45,134 nucleotides of DNA from assembly GCF_042679605.1 (NCBI RefSeq), contig NZ_JBHTMU010000034.1, forward strand, positions 1 through 45,134, read 5' to 3'. The position numbers and the translations under genes are program-made. Positions 18,968-25,723 of this stretch are shown here, in pieces. This stretch comes from Litorisediminicola beolgyonensis. GTDB lineage: Bacteria > Pseudomonadota > Alphaproteobacteria > Rhodobacterales > Rhodobacteraceae. The notes beneath the pieces are model-generated. The model searched no databases and was not told where the DNA came from. It worked only from the letters and a program-made list of their open reading frames with translations. The first letter of the stretch is position 1; every line of letters starts with the position of its first letter.

Positions 18968-20134
18968 TCAGGAATCCCCGACCTTGCCGAGCAGCTGCGC
19001 GCCGGTCAGACGGGCATGCTCCTGCAGCGCGAACCGGTCCGTCATGCCCGCGACATAGTCGGCCACGAGCCGCGCCCGCGCGGTCTCGTCCGCGCAGGTA
19101 TCGAGCCCGTGGCGCCAATGCTCGGGCATCTCTTCGGGGGTGGCGAGGTAGATCGGGAAGAGCGCCTCCACCGCCTCGGTGACCCGCGCGCGCTGCGCCA
19201 TGACCGAGGGGGCGCGGTACATGTGGCCGAAAAGGAAGCTCTTGATCTCGCGGATCGCCGCCGCCATCGGCGCGGAGAAGGCGATGACGGGGCGCCCGAG
19301 ATGGCGGATCGCGTCGACGCTGTCGGCACCGCTCGCCTCGAGCGCCGCGCGCGAGGTGTCGATCAGATCGCTGACCATCGCGCCGAAGACCCGCCGGAGC
19401 GCCTCGTGGCGCCGCCGGTAGGGATCGAGATCGGGCCAGAGCGCATCGACCTCGGCATAGGCCTCGCGGACAAGCGGCAAGGGCGCGATCTCGTCTTCCG
19501 AGAAGAGACCCGCGCGCAGCCCGTCATGGAGGTCGTGATTGTTGTAGGCGATGTCATCTGAGAGCGCGGCCACCTGCGCCTCGGCGCTGGCATGGGTGTC
19601 GAGCTCCAGATCGTGCCGGGCGTCGTATTCCGCCAGCGCATAGGGCAAGGGCCGCGGCACCGGCCCATTGTGCTTGGCGATGCCCTCGAGCGTCTCCCAG
19701 GTCAGGTTCAGACCGTCGAACCCGGCATAATGCCGCTCGAGCGAGGTGACGATCCGCAGCGCCTGCGCGTTGTGATCGAACCCGCCGAAGGGTTTCATCA
19801 GCGCGTCGAGCGCGTCCTCTCCGGTGTGACCGAAGGGCGTGTGGCCGAGGTCATGGGCAAGCGCCACCGCCTCGGTCAGGTCGGTGTCGAGCCCGAGCGC
19901 GTTGGCGATGGTGCGCGCGACCTGCGCGACCTCGATGGAATGGGTGAGCCGGGTGCGGAAGAAATCGCCCTCGTGCTCGACGAAGACCTGCGTCTTGTGC
20001 TTGAGCCTGCGAAAGGCCGAGGCATGGATGATCCGGTCGCGGTCGCGCTGGAACGGCGACCGGAAGGCGCTTTCCTCTTCCGCGTAGAGCCGCCCGCGGG
20101 AGCCCGCGGGATCGCATGCGTATCGGGCGCGCAT
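18968..20134 (-). CDS. dgt: Deoxyguanosinetriphosphate triphosphohydrolase-like protein
   Basis: HD-domain dNTP triphosphohydrolase, which cleaves dGTP to deoxyguanosine and tripolyphosphate and helps set dNTP pools. 388 residues. Metal-binding HD residues: RTRLTHSIEVAQ, LAHDLGHTPFGH and SDDIAYNNHDLHDG; the N-terminus has SPFQRDRDRIIHASAFRRL, typical of the family. The ATG at 20134 has AGGCAGG directly upstream; 13 codons of open frame precede it without a better site. Divergent from the Fe-S carrier gene at 20230. Confidence 0.93.
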   Translation of the reverse strand: MRARYACDPAGSRGRLYAEEESAFRSPFQRDRDRIIHASAFRRLKHKTQVFVEHEGDFFRTRLTHSIEVAQVARTIANALGLDTDLTEAVALAHDLGHTPFGHTGEDALDALMKPFGGFDHNAQALRIVTSLERHYAGFDGLNLTWETLEGIAKHNGPVPRPLPYALAEYDARHDLELDTHASAEAQVAALSDDIAYNNHDLHDGLRAGLFSEDEIAPLPLVREAYAEVDALWPDLDPYRRRHEALRRVFGAMVSDLIDTSRAALEASGADSVDAIRHLGRPVIAFSAPMAAAIREIKSFLFGHMYRAPSVMAQRARVTEAVEALFPIYLATPEEMPEHWRHGLDTCADETARARLVADYVAGMTDRFALQEHARLTGAQLLGKVGDS

Positions 20135-20149
20135 CCTGCCTCGCCATCC

Positions 20150-20178
20150 TTGTGAGCTGTCCCGAGGCTCCATATATT
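20150..20178 (+). promoter_or_regulatory. Sigma-70-type promoter of the Fe-S carrier gene
   Basis: TTGTGA, 17-base spacer, TATATT. A transcript would start near 20185 and give a roughly 45-base leader before the ATG at 20230. The promoter lies just upstream of the divergent dgt start. Confidence 0.55.
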
Positions 20179-20229
20179 GCAGGCCTGACCGGAAAGAAAC
20201 CGCGCGCGGACCGCGTGCGAGGGGATATC

Positions 20230-20553
20230 ATGCAACTGCCGCCCAAAGTCACCGACCGCGCCTTCGCCCGCCTCGCCGAGATCGGCGCGGCCGACCAGGG
20301 CCACGCGCTTCGCGTCGCCGTCGAGGGCGGCGGCTGTTCGGGGTTCCAGTACGAGATCAAGCTCGACGCGCCCGCCGAGGACGATCTGGTGCTCGAAGGC
20401 CAGGGCCAGCAGGTGGTCGTGGACAGCGTCTCCCTGCCCTTCCTGTCGAACGCGGTGATCGACTTCGCCGATGAGCTGATCGGCGCGCGCTTCGTGATCG
20501 AGAACCCCAACGCCACGTCCTCCTGCGGCTGCGGCACCAGCTTCTCGATCTGA
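20230..20553 (+). CDS. erpA: A-type iron-sulfur cluster carrier (ErpA/IscA family)
   Basis: 107-residue HesB/IscA-fold protein that carries or inserts [4Fe-4S]/[2Fe-2S] clusters into apo-enzymes. The three invariant cysteines are present: Cys36 in GGGCSGFQY and Cys99/Cys101 in SCGCGTSF near the C-terminus. Stands alone under its own promoter, not in an isc or suf operon. ErpA is favoured by the ENPNATSSCGCG ending, but the exact subfamily (ErpA versus IscA/SufA) is uncertain. Its functional partners BolA and monothiol glutaredoxin are encoded 4.5 kb downstream. Confidence 0.9.
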   Translation: MQLPPKVTDRAFARLAEIGAADQGHALRVAVEGGGCSGFQYEIKLDAPAEDDLVLEGQGQQVVVDSVSLPFLSNAVIDFADELIGARFVIENPNATSSCGCGTSFSI

Positions 20554-20568
20554 GCGCCCGACGCAGTT

Positions 20569-21000
20569 TCAGAGAGTGTGCATCTCGCGGTAAAGCTGCC
20601 GCTCGTAGCCGTCGCATTGGACGATCGCGTAGAGATCGACGCGACCAGGTTCGCGGTAGAGCTGGCTCGTGAGAACATGGACTTGGCGTTTGCCGCCGGG
20701 CTCAAGACCGAACCGTCGGCTGCCGCCGTCGATCAGCCACAGAAGGCAGTTCTCCGCCGTGGCGTCGCCGTCGTTATGAAGCGTGAACCACCCCTCGAAC
20801 CGATCCCCGTAGGCCTGGCTCAGGTCGGGCGCCTCGATCCGGCTGTCCAGAAGCACGATCTTCGGCGCGGGCGTGCGCGGCGGCGGCGGTTTGTGCTTGG
20901 GAACAAACGGTCCGCCCTCGGCGGTCAGCCACCAGACCGCCAGCCCGGCGACCACCGCCGAGCCGATGCCGCCGAGCCATTTCAACACGCTTGCGGTCAT
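20569..21000 (-). CDS. Membrane-anchored hypothetical protein
   Basis: 143 residues, not recognised. Residues 5-27 form a membrane anchor (VLKWLGGIGSAVVAGLAVWW), then a Pro/Lys linker (KHKPPPPRTPAPK), then a compact beta-rich domain of about 95 residues with two cysteines (ENCLLW and AIVQCDGY). The domain would be periplasmic. It starts 54 bases after the stop of the exporter gene on the same strand and is probably the last gene of the unit that begins with the repeat peptide at 23586; whether it works with them is unknown. Confidence 0.7.
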   Translation of the reverse strand: MTASVLKWLGGIGSAVVAGLAVWWLTAEGGPFVPKHKPPPPRTPAPKIVLLDSRIEAPDLSQAYGDRFEGWFTLHNDGDATAENCLLWLIDGGSRRFGLEPGGKRQVHVLTSQLYREPGRVDLYAIVQCDGYERQLYREMHTL

Positions 21001-21054
21001 GACACCTCCTGCCCGCGGACGGGCAGGATAGCATCATCGGGCGCATCTGTCCGG

Positions 21055-21927
21055 TCAGGCAGGAACGCGGCGCAGGCTCATCTCGTCGATCACGAGCCAG
21101 AGGCCCGAGCCCATCACCATGGCCACGCCCCAGAAGGTCGTCGCCGCGGGCCATTCGCCGTAGGCCGCCCAGCCGATCAGCACCATCCAGACGAATTGCA
21201 GGTTCATCAGCGGCGTCGCCACATAGGCGGGCAGCAGCCGAAGCGCCACGACAACCACCCAGCGCGCGCCGAAAAGACCCAGTGCATAGACCGCGATCCA
21301 GGCGAGATCCGCGCCGCTCATCGGCTTCCAGACGAAGGGCAGTGCGAGGCCCATCGTGGCGAAGATCGCCAGTTGCGGCCAGAAGACCTGCGCCAGCGCG
21401 TTGCTCTCGATCCTCCCGATATAGCGCGCAATCACCATCGACGCGGTGCCCGAGACCGCCCCCATGAAGGCCCAGAGATGGCCCACCTGCAGCGCTTTCG
21501 GTCCCTCCGGCATCATGCAGAGGATGCCCAGCGCCCCGAGGCCGAGCGCCGCCCAGGCCATGGGCCGGATCGGCTCGTTGAGGACGGGGCCGCTCATCAG
21601 CGCGGCGATCACCGGGATGAGGCCGACGAAGAGGAAGACATCGGCGAAAAGCAGGTGCCGGAACGCCATGAAGAACGACAGGCAGGCCAGCACCGTCAGA
21701 CCCGCCCGCGCGGCCATCGCCCAGGGGCAACTCGTGGCCAGCCGCTCGCTCTGGCCGCGATAGCGGCTGACGCCGAGGCTGAGGAGCAGCACCATGGCCG
21801 CCGATATGAAGAAGAGCTGCGGCGCCTCGAAGCTGCCCGCGATCCGCTTGGTGACCCCGTCCGCGACCGAGATCATCAGCGTATAGAGGGCGACAAGCCC
21901 CGCTCCGGTGAGCGCCGCGGATCTCAT
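21055..21927 (-). CDS. DMT-family (EamA) transporter
   Basis: 290-residue inner-membrane protein with about ten transmembrane helices in two EamA repeats, the drug/metabolite transporter layout; members export metabolites, amino acids or small peptides or exchange nucleotide sugars. It overlaps the upstream 369-residue helical protein gene by 4 bases (ATGA), so they are translationally coupled. In context it is the candidate exporter of the repeat-peptide unit, although many EamA proteins are unrelated to their neighbours. Confidence 0.87.
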   Translation of the reverse strand: MRSAALTGAGLVALYTLMISVADGVTKRIAGSFEAPQLFFISAAMVLLLSLGVSRYRGQSERLATSCPWAMAARAGLTVLACLSFFMAFRHLLFADVFLFVGLIPVIAALMSGPVLNEPIRPMAWAALGLGALGILCMMPEGPKALQVGHLWAFMGAVSGTASMVIARYIGRIESNALAQVFWPQLAIFATMGLALPFVWKPMSGADLAWIAVYALGLFGARWVVVVALRLLPAYVATPLMNLQFVWMVLIGWAAYGEWPAATTFWGVAMVMGSGLWLVIDEMSLRRVPA

Positions 21928-23033
21928 GCCCGTCGCTCCAGAAGGCTCGCGAGGCCGGTATCGTGCGGACCCGAGCGCGCGAAGAGGTGGAAGAACCGCT
22001 CGAACCCGTCGATCTCCGATGCGGCGGCGAGCGTGTCCGAGGCCCCGTCGGTCAGGCGGGCGTCGAGGATGGGGCGCATCGTCTGCCAGTCCCCCGAGCG
22101 CGCCGCGCCTAGATCGTAGAGGCAGCGCGACAGCTCCTTGAGCGGCGCGCTCCAGACCGGTCCGCGCAGGAACGCCATCCGCCCCTCCATGACCGGCACG
22201 CCGTCGAAACAGGGCCGCCCCTCGGCGATGGCCCGGTGCCAGTGGCAGACCAGGAAGACGTGGTAATCATCGGCGAGCGTCGCGGAGGGCCCGGCCTCGA
22301 CCCGGAAGCTCATGACCTCGTCGGCAAGCCAGCGCGTCCAGAGCATCGGCGGTGTCACGCCCGCAAAGCGCAGGGCGGCGCAGCATTCGGCCATCAGGTC
22401 GGCATTGCGCTCGAGCCAGGCCAGATGCCCGACATGGCGCAGGCTGGTGATCGCGCCCTCGCAGAGCGCGGGGTCGCGGCGGCCGTATTCGCTGAGATAG
22501 AAGACCACGTGGGTCAGCTCGTAGGCCGCCTTCTTGTTCGGAAGGGCGAAGACGTCCGAGCGGGCGATGAAGCGCCGCATCCGCGCCTCGAGCCCGGCAT
22601 CCTCCGGAAGAGCCTCGACGCCGCGCCGCGCCATCAGCCGCCGCGCTTCCATGCGCTGCAGGTCCGACAACTCGGCCCCGGGCAGATCGGCCCGTGCCGC
22701 CTGCGCGACCAGATGCTCGGCGGTCTCGCCCTCGAGCCCGAGCGCTTCGAGATCGAGCGCGATGGAGAGCAGGAACCGGTAATATTGCGGGAAGAACTCG
22801 AGCCGCGCCTCGAGCCCGTCGTAGAAGGGCCGGAAGGCCGCGAGCGCATGGTCCGGCAGAGAGGCGCCCGAGGTCTCAAGCACGTTCAGAAGCTCGGCGG
22901 TCTCCTTGAGCCAGAACACGTCCTCGCCCGCGCGGCGCTCCTCGGCGAAACAGGCGCAGATCGCAGCGAGACGATCGCCGGGATCGGTGATCCGGCGCGG
23001 GACGGGCAGAGGAATGACGTTGCTCATGGCCAT
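21924..23033 (-). CDS. All-helical His/Cys-rich protein of unknown function
   Basis: 369 residues, not recognised; no signal peptide or membrane helix. It looks entirely alpha-helical. Motifs that stand out as possible active or metal sites: YELTHVVFYLSEYG (171-184, His175), HVGHLAWLERNADLMAECCAALRFAG (around 200-225; Glu216, Cys217, Cys218) and DDYHVFLVCHWHRA (256-268; His258, Cys263, His264, His266). The layout is reminiscent of alpha/alpha-toroid enzymes such as LanC or terpene cyclases, but this is pattern reading, not homology. It lies 67 bases after the repeat-peptide gene and overlaps the exporter gene. A second ATG two codons in (23027) has a more usual distance to the AGGAG site. Confidence 0.8.
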   Translation of the reverse strand: MAMSNVIPLPVPRRITDPGDRLAAICACFAEERRAGEDVFWLKETAELLNVLETSGASLPDHALAAFRPFYDGLEARLEFFPQYYRFLLSIALDLEALGLEGETAEHLVAQAARADLPGAELSDLQRMEARRLMARRGVEALPEDAGLEARMRRFIARSDVFALPNKKAAYELTHVVFYLSEYGRRDPALCEGAITSLRHVGHLAWLERNADLMAECCAALRFAGVTPPMLWTRWLADEVMSFRVEAGPSATLADDYHVFLVCHWHRAIAEGRPCFDGVPVMEGRMAFLRGPVWSAPLKELSRCLYDLGAARSGDWQTMRPILDARLTDGASDTLAAASEIDGFERFFHLFARSGPHDTGLASLLERRA

Positions 23034-23058
23034 CGGGCTCCTGTCATCTTGTCCGGGC

Positions 23059-23076
23059 GGGGCCGCATCCGGCCCC
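23059..23076 (-). terminator. Intercistronic hairpin after the repeat-peptide gene
   Basis: GGGGCC / GGCCCC stem with a 6-base loop, 25 bases after the stop of the repeat-peptide gene and 26 bases before the next start. No U-tract. Likely an attenuator or a processing/stability element that lets the peptide mRNA exceed that of the downstream genes. Confidence 0.45.
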
Positions 23077-23100
23077 TGCCCCTGTCACTGCGGCTGCCGA

Positions 23101-23586
23101 TCAGCAGCTGGTGGTGAACGCCTCGACCCGCTCACCGTCGAGCGCGTCGCTGCCCATCACCGGCGCGCAGCTCGTGGTGAACATCTCGACCTTCTCGCCC
23201 GCCAGTGCGTCGCTGCCCATCACAGGCGCACAGCTCGTGGTGAACATCTCGACCTTCTCGCCCGCCAGCGCGTCGCTGCCCATCACCGGCGCGCAGCTCG
23301 TGGTGAACATCTCGACCTTCTCGCCTGCCAGCGCGTCGCTGCCCATCACCGGCGCGCAGCTCGTGGTGAACATCTCGACCTTCTCGCCCGCCAGCGCGTC
23401 GCTGCCAAGCACCGGGGCACAGCTCGTGGTGAAAATCTCGACCCGCTCTCCGCTCATCATGTCGGCCGTGGACGACGGCGCGCAGCTCGTCGTGAACAGA
23501 CCGGTTTCCTCACCCGAAAACGCATCCGCTCCGGTCACGAGATCGGTCACCTGGAAAACGTCGCGATGCTTCAGAACTGCAGTCAT
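23101..23586 (-). CDS. Multi-repeat cysteine peptide, candidate precursor peptide
   Basis: 161 residues: a 30-residue leader-like N-terminus, six 21-residue units of the type FTTSCAPVMGSDALAGEKVEM, and a seventh FTTSC that ends the protein in Cys. No signal peptide. Units 2-5 are almost identical; units 1 and 6 diverge (first: SSTADMMSGERVEI; sixth: DALDGERVEA). The Cys, both Thr and the Ser are invariant in all seven copies. Residues 11-30 are a degenerate copy without Cys (FQVTDLVTGADAFSGEETGL). The ATG has GGAG nine bases upstream, and a perfect TATAAT lies about 100 bases before it. First gene of a unit with a helical protein, an EamA exporter and a membrane-anchored protein. A structural or adhesive repeat protein is the main alternative to a modified-peptide precursor. 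Confidence 0.8.
   Translation of the reverse strand: MTAVLKHRDVFQVTDLVTGADAFSGEETGLFTTSCAPSSTADMMSGERVEIFTTSCAPVLGSDALAGEKVEMFTTSCAPVMGSDALAGEKVEMFTTSCAPVMGSDALAGEKVEMFTTSCAPVMGSDALAGEKVEMFTTSCAPVMGSDALDGERVEAFTTSC
23104..23496 (-). repeat. 63-bp in-frame tandem repeat array
   Basis: Six 63-bp units plus a 15-base terminal part inside the repeat-peptide gene; the FTTSC-coding segments begin every 63 bases (plus-strand ends at 23104, 23167, 23230, 23293, 23356, 23419, 23482). The central copies differ at only a few bases, indicating recent duplication or gene conversion, and copy number may vary between strains. Confidence 0.95.
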
Positions 23587-23682
23587 GGTAAAACTCTCCG
23601 TCAGTGCGTGATTGCCTCATGAGCGTTGCAGCCGTCAGGAGAAATATGAACATCAAAACAACCGATAGAATAAAGCTAATAG

Positions 23683-23713
23683 ATTATACAGACTTAATCC
23701 ACTTTAATGTCGC
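23683..23713 (-). promoter_or_regulatory. Promoter of the repeat-peptide unit
   Basis: Read on the minus strand: GCGACA (weak -35, keeps GACA), 19-base spacer, perfect TATAAT at 23688-23683. Transcription would start near 23676 and give a leader of about 90 bases. A TATAAT in a high-GC genome argues for strong expression. Confidence 0.5.
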
Positions 23714-23748
23714 CCCGCAGAAAATCGGCATCGCCGATCTATTCGGAT

Positions 23749-23789
23749 TCATCCACAGAAGGAAAAAATCTGTGGATAAGTTATCCACG
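23749..23789. promoter_or_regulatory. Cluster of three DnaA-box-like sites
   Basis: TCATCCACA (23749-23757, one mismatch to TTATCCACA), TGTGGATAA (23771-23779, perfect on the opposite strand) and TTATCCACG (23781-23789, one mismatch). The last two are an inverted pair separated by one base, next to an AT-rich tract. Could be a DnaA-regulated promoter or a DnaA-titration site. Confidence 0.5.
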
Positions 23790-23892
23790 CCCGCCCGATG
23801 TCCCGACGCGCCCGCCGCGGCGGACGGAAATGTCCCGCTCCGACCGCGATCGGCTGATTCCGATTCGTCCCCGGCGACAGCGTCCGGAACCC

Positions 23893-23921
23893 TTGCCTCG
23901 CCTCCGGCTAGGCGCGATAAC
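23893..23921 (+). promoter_or_regulatory. Possible promoter of xth
   Basis: TTGCCT, 17-base spacer, GATAAC, 27 bases before the xth start codon. Both hexamers match consensus at four of six positions only. Confidence 0.35.
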
Positions 23922-23947
23922 CGCGCCCAACCGCCGGAGACCTGCCG

Positions 23948-24757
23948 ATGAAGATCGCCACCTACAACATCAACGGAATCAAGGCACGCCTTCCTGCGCT
24001 GCTCGATTGGTTGAAAGAGGCCGATCCCGACGTGGTCTGCCTGCAGGAGATCAAGTCGGTCGACGCCGCCTTCCCCGCCGAAGAGATCGAGGCGCTCGGC
24101 TACAATGTCGAGACCCATGGCCAGAAAAGCTTCAACGGCGTCGCGCTCCTGTCGAAACTCCCGCTCGAGGACGTGACCCGCGGCCTGCCCGGCGACGACA
24201 GCGACGAACAGGCCCGCTGGATCGAGGCGACGGTCATGGGCGACACCGAGGCCGTGCGCATCTGCGGGCTCTACCTGCCGAACGGCAACCCGGTCAGCTT
24301 CGACGCCCAAGGCGCGCCCGAGCGCGAGGGCAAATACGGCTACAAGCTCGACTGGATGGACCGGCTGCACGCCCGCGCCGAGGCGCTCATGGCGGCCGAG
24401 ACCCCGGCGCTGATGGCGGGCGACTACAACATCATCCCCCAGCGCGAGGACGCCGCCCGGCCCGACGCCTGGACCAAGGACGCGCTCTTTCTCCTGGAGA
24501 GCCGCGAGGCCTTTCGCCGCATCCTCAATCTCGGCTTCACCGAGGCGATCCGCACCCGCCATCCCGAACCGGGCCTCTACTCGTTCTGGGACTACCAGGC
24601 CAATTCCTGGGAACGGAACAACGGCATCCGCATCGACCACGTCCTGATGACACCCGCCTGCGCCGACCTGATGACCGATTGCGGCATCGACCGCGACGTG
24701 CGCGCACGCGAGAAGCCCTCGGATCACGTGCCGGTCTGGGTGGAACTCGCCGCCTGA
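23948..24757 (+). CDS. xth: Exodeoxyribonuclease III
   Basis: AP endonuclease / 3'-5' exonuclease of base-excision repair. 269 residues, normal size, one endonuclease/exonuclease/phosphatase domain. Catalytic and metal motifs are all present: YNINGIKAR, CLQEIK (Glu), FNGVALLSK, GDYNIIP (Asp/Asn), IDHVLM and SDHVPVW (Asp-His). ATG preceded by CGGAGA. Stands just ahead of bolA and grxD but with a 77-base gap. Confidence 0.95.
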   Translation: MKIATYNINGIKARLPALLDWLKEADPDVVCLQEIKSVDAAFPAEEIEALGYNVETHGQKSFNGVALLSKLPLEDVTRGLPGDDSDEQARWIEATVMGDTEAVRICGLYLPNGNPVSFDAQGAPEREGKYGYKLDWMDRLHARAEALMAAETPALMAGDYNIIPQREDAARPDAWTKDALFLLESREAFRRILNLGFTEAIRTRHPEPGLYSFWDYQANSWERNNGIRIDHVLMTPACADLMTDCGIDRDVRAREKPSDHVPVWVELAA

Positions 24758-24834
24758 TCGCCCGCCCTTCGCCTTGCGCGCCGCGTGGGCGCGGCATACA
24801 TCTAGCGCCCGAGAGCAACGACCGGAGCCCCTCC

Positions 24835-25077
24835 ATGGCAATGCAGGCCCAGGAAATCGAGACGCTGATCCGCGCCGCGTTCCCCGACGCCAAGATCACG
24901 ATCACCGACCTCGCCGGTGACGGCAATCACTACGCCGCCGAGGTGATCGACGAAAGCTTCCGCGGCCAGAACCGGGTCCAGCAGCAGCGCGCGGTCTATG
25001 CGGCGCTGAAGGGCAAGATGGACGGCGCGCAGGGCGAATTGCACGCGCTGGCGCTGACCACCAAGGCTCCGGACTGA
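24835..25077 (+). CDS. bolA: BolA family protein
   Basis: 80 residues with the BolA class II-KH-like fold: IETLIRAAFPDAKITI at the start, DGNHYAAEVID, and the helix FRGQNRVQQQRAVYAALKGKM. The conserved His is in LHALAL near the C-terminus; the shape with NHY corresponds to the group that binds a [2Fe-2S] cluster together with monothiol glutaredoxin. Its partner glutaredoxin starts 56 bases downstream on the same strand, a widely conserved pair. ATG has GGAG eight bases upstream. Confidence 0.92.
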   Translation: MAMQAQEIETLIRAAFPDAKITITDLAGDGNHYAAEVIDESFRGQNRVQQQRAVYAALKGKMDGAQGELHALALTTKAPD

Positions 25078-25133
25078 GAGACAATCCCGCAAGCGGCGCG
25101 GCCCGCCCGCGACCACGCGACAGGAGACAGAAG

Positions 25134-25496
25134 ATGAGCGACGCCAAGACCCGTATCGACGAGACGGTGAAATCGAACGACGTGGTGCTCTACATGAAGG
25201 GCACCAAGACCATGCCGCAATGCGGCTTCTCCAGCCGCGTGGCCGGTGTCCTGAACTACATGGGCGTCGAGTATGCCGATGTGAACGTGCTCGAGGACCA
25301 AGACATCCGGCAGGGCATCAAGGACTATTCCGACTGGCCCACCATCCCGCAGCTCTACGTGAAGGGAGAGTTCGTGGGCGGCTGCGACATCATCACCGAG
25401 ATGACCCTGTCGGGCGAGTTGGACCAGCTCTTCGAGGAGAACGGCGTCTCCTACGACAAGGACGCCGCCGAGAAGATCCGCGAAGCCAACGGCTGA
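25134..25496 (+). CDS. grxD: Monothiol glutaredoxin (Grx4 family)
   Basis: 120-residue glutaredoxin with the monothiol CGFS active site (MPQCGFSSRV) and the glutathione-binding WPTIPQLYVKGEFVGGCDI segment. With BolA it forms a [2Fe-2S]-bridged heterodimer used in cluster delivery and iron sensing. AGGAG precedes the ATG. Followed by a strong terminator, so bolA-grxD end a transcript here; the low-GC insert begins right after it. Confidence 0.95.
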   Translation: MSDAKTRIDETVKSNDVVLYMKGTKTMPQCGFSSRVAGVLNYMGVEYADVNVLEDQDIRQGIKDYSDWPTIPQLYVKGEFVGGCDIITEMTLSGELDQLFEENGVSYDKDAAEKIREANG

Positions 25497-25522
25497 TCCG
25501 TCGATTTTGGGTTAGAGACAGG

Positions 25523-25549
25523 AACGGCCCGCGCTGCGCGGGCCGTTTT
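25523..25549 (+). terminator. Rho-independent terminator after grxD
   Basis: 11-base stem AACGGCCCGCG / CGCGGGCCGTT with a 3-base loop and TTTTG following. The GC-rich genome pattern ends here; the next 1.2 kb is clearly AT-richer. Confidence 0.88.
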
Positions 25550-25723
25550 GTTGTAGAGGGGGTCCAAGAACAGTGGTCAACTGCGATAGAAACTGGACGA
25601 TTTTTAATGTCGGAAAAAATTGGTTCTGTAGGCAGATTTTCATACGCAACCAGGCAGCTGGAGGTATAGATGAGCCGAAAGGTTCCGGTCATAATTTGAA
25701 TAAAATACTCGAGGAGCAGAGCA

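Larger units (their letters stand above)
23587..23947. other. 361-base AT-richer gap between the repeat peptide and exonuclease III
   Basis: No convincing gene. It holds, from left to right: the leader of the repeat-peptide mRNA, a minus-strand promoter (23683-23713), an AT-rich stretch (23640-23770) unlike the surrounding GC-rich DNA, three DnaA-box-like 9-mers (23749-23789), and a plus-strand promoter-like pair before xth (23893-23921). A 115-codon open frame through it has no ribosome-binding site and runs into low-complexity GC-rich sequence; I do not consider it a gene. Confidence 0.7.

Noticed and set aside
23104..23496. CRISPR-like array
   Set aside because: Units are contiguous with no unique spacers and are in frame with a coding gene; they are a coding tandem repeat.
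23640..23790. Chromosomal origin of replication
   Set aside because: Only three boxes, no neighbouring dnaA, parAB, gidA or hemE genes; called a DnaA-box cluster only.
23604..23951. 115-codon plus-strand frame in the gap before xth
   Set aside because: No ribosome-binding site, crosses the promoters and DnaA boxes, and overlaps the xth start.
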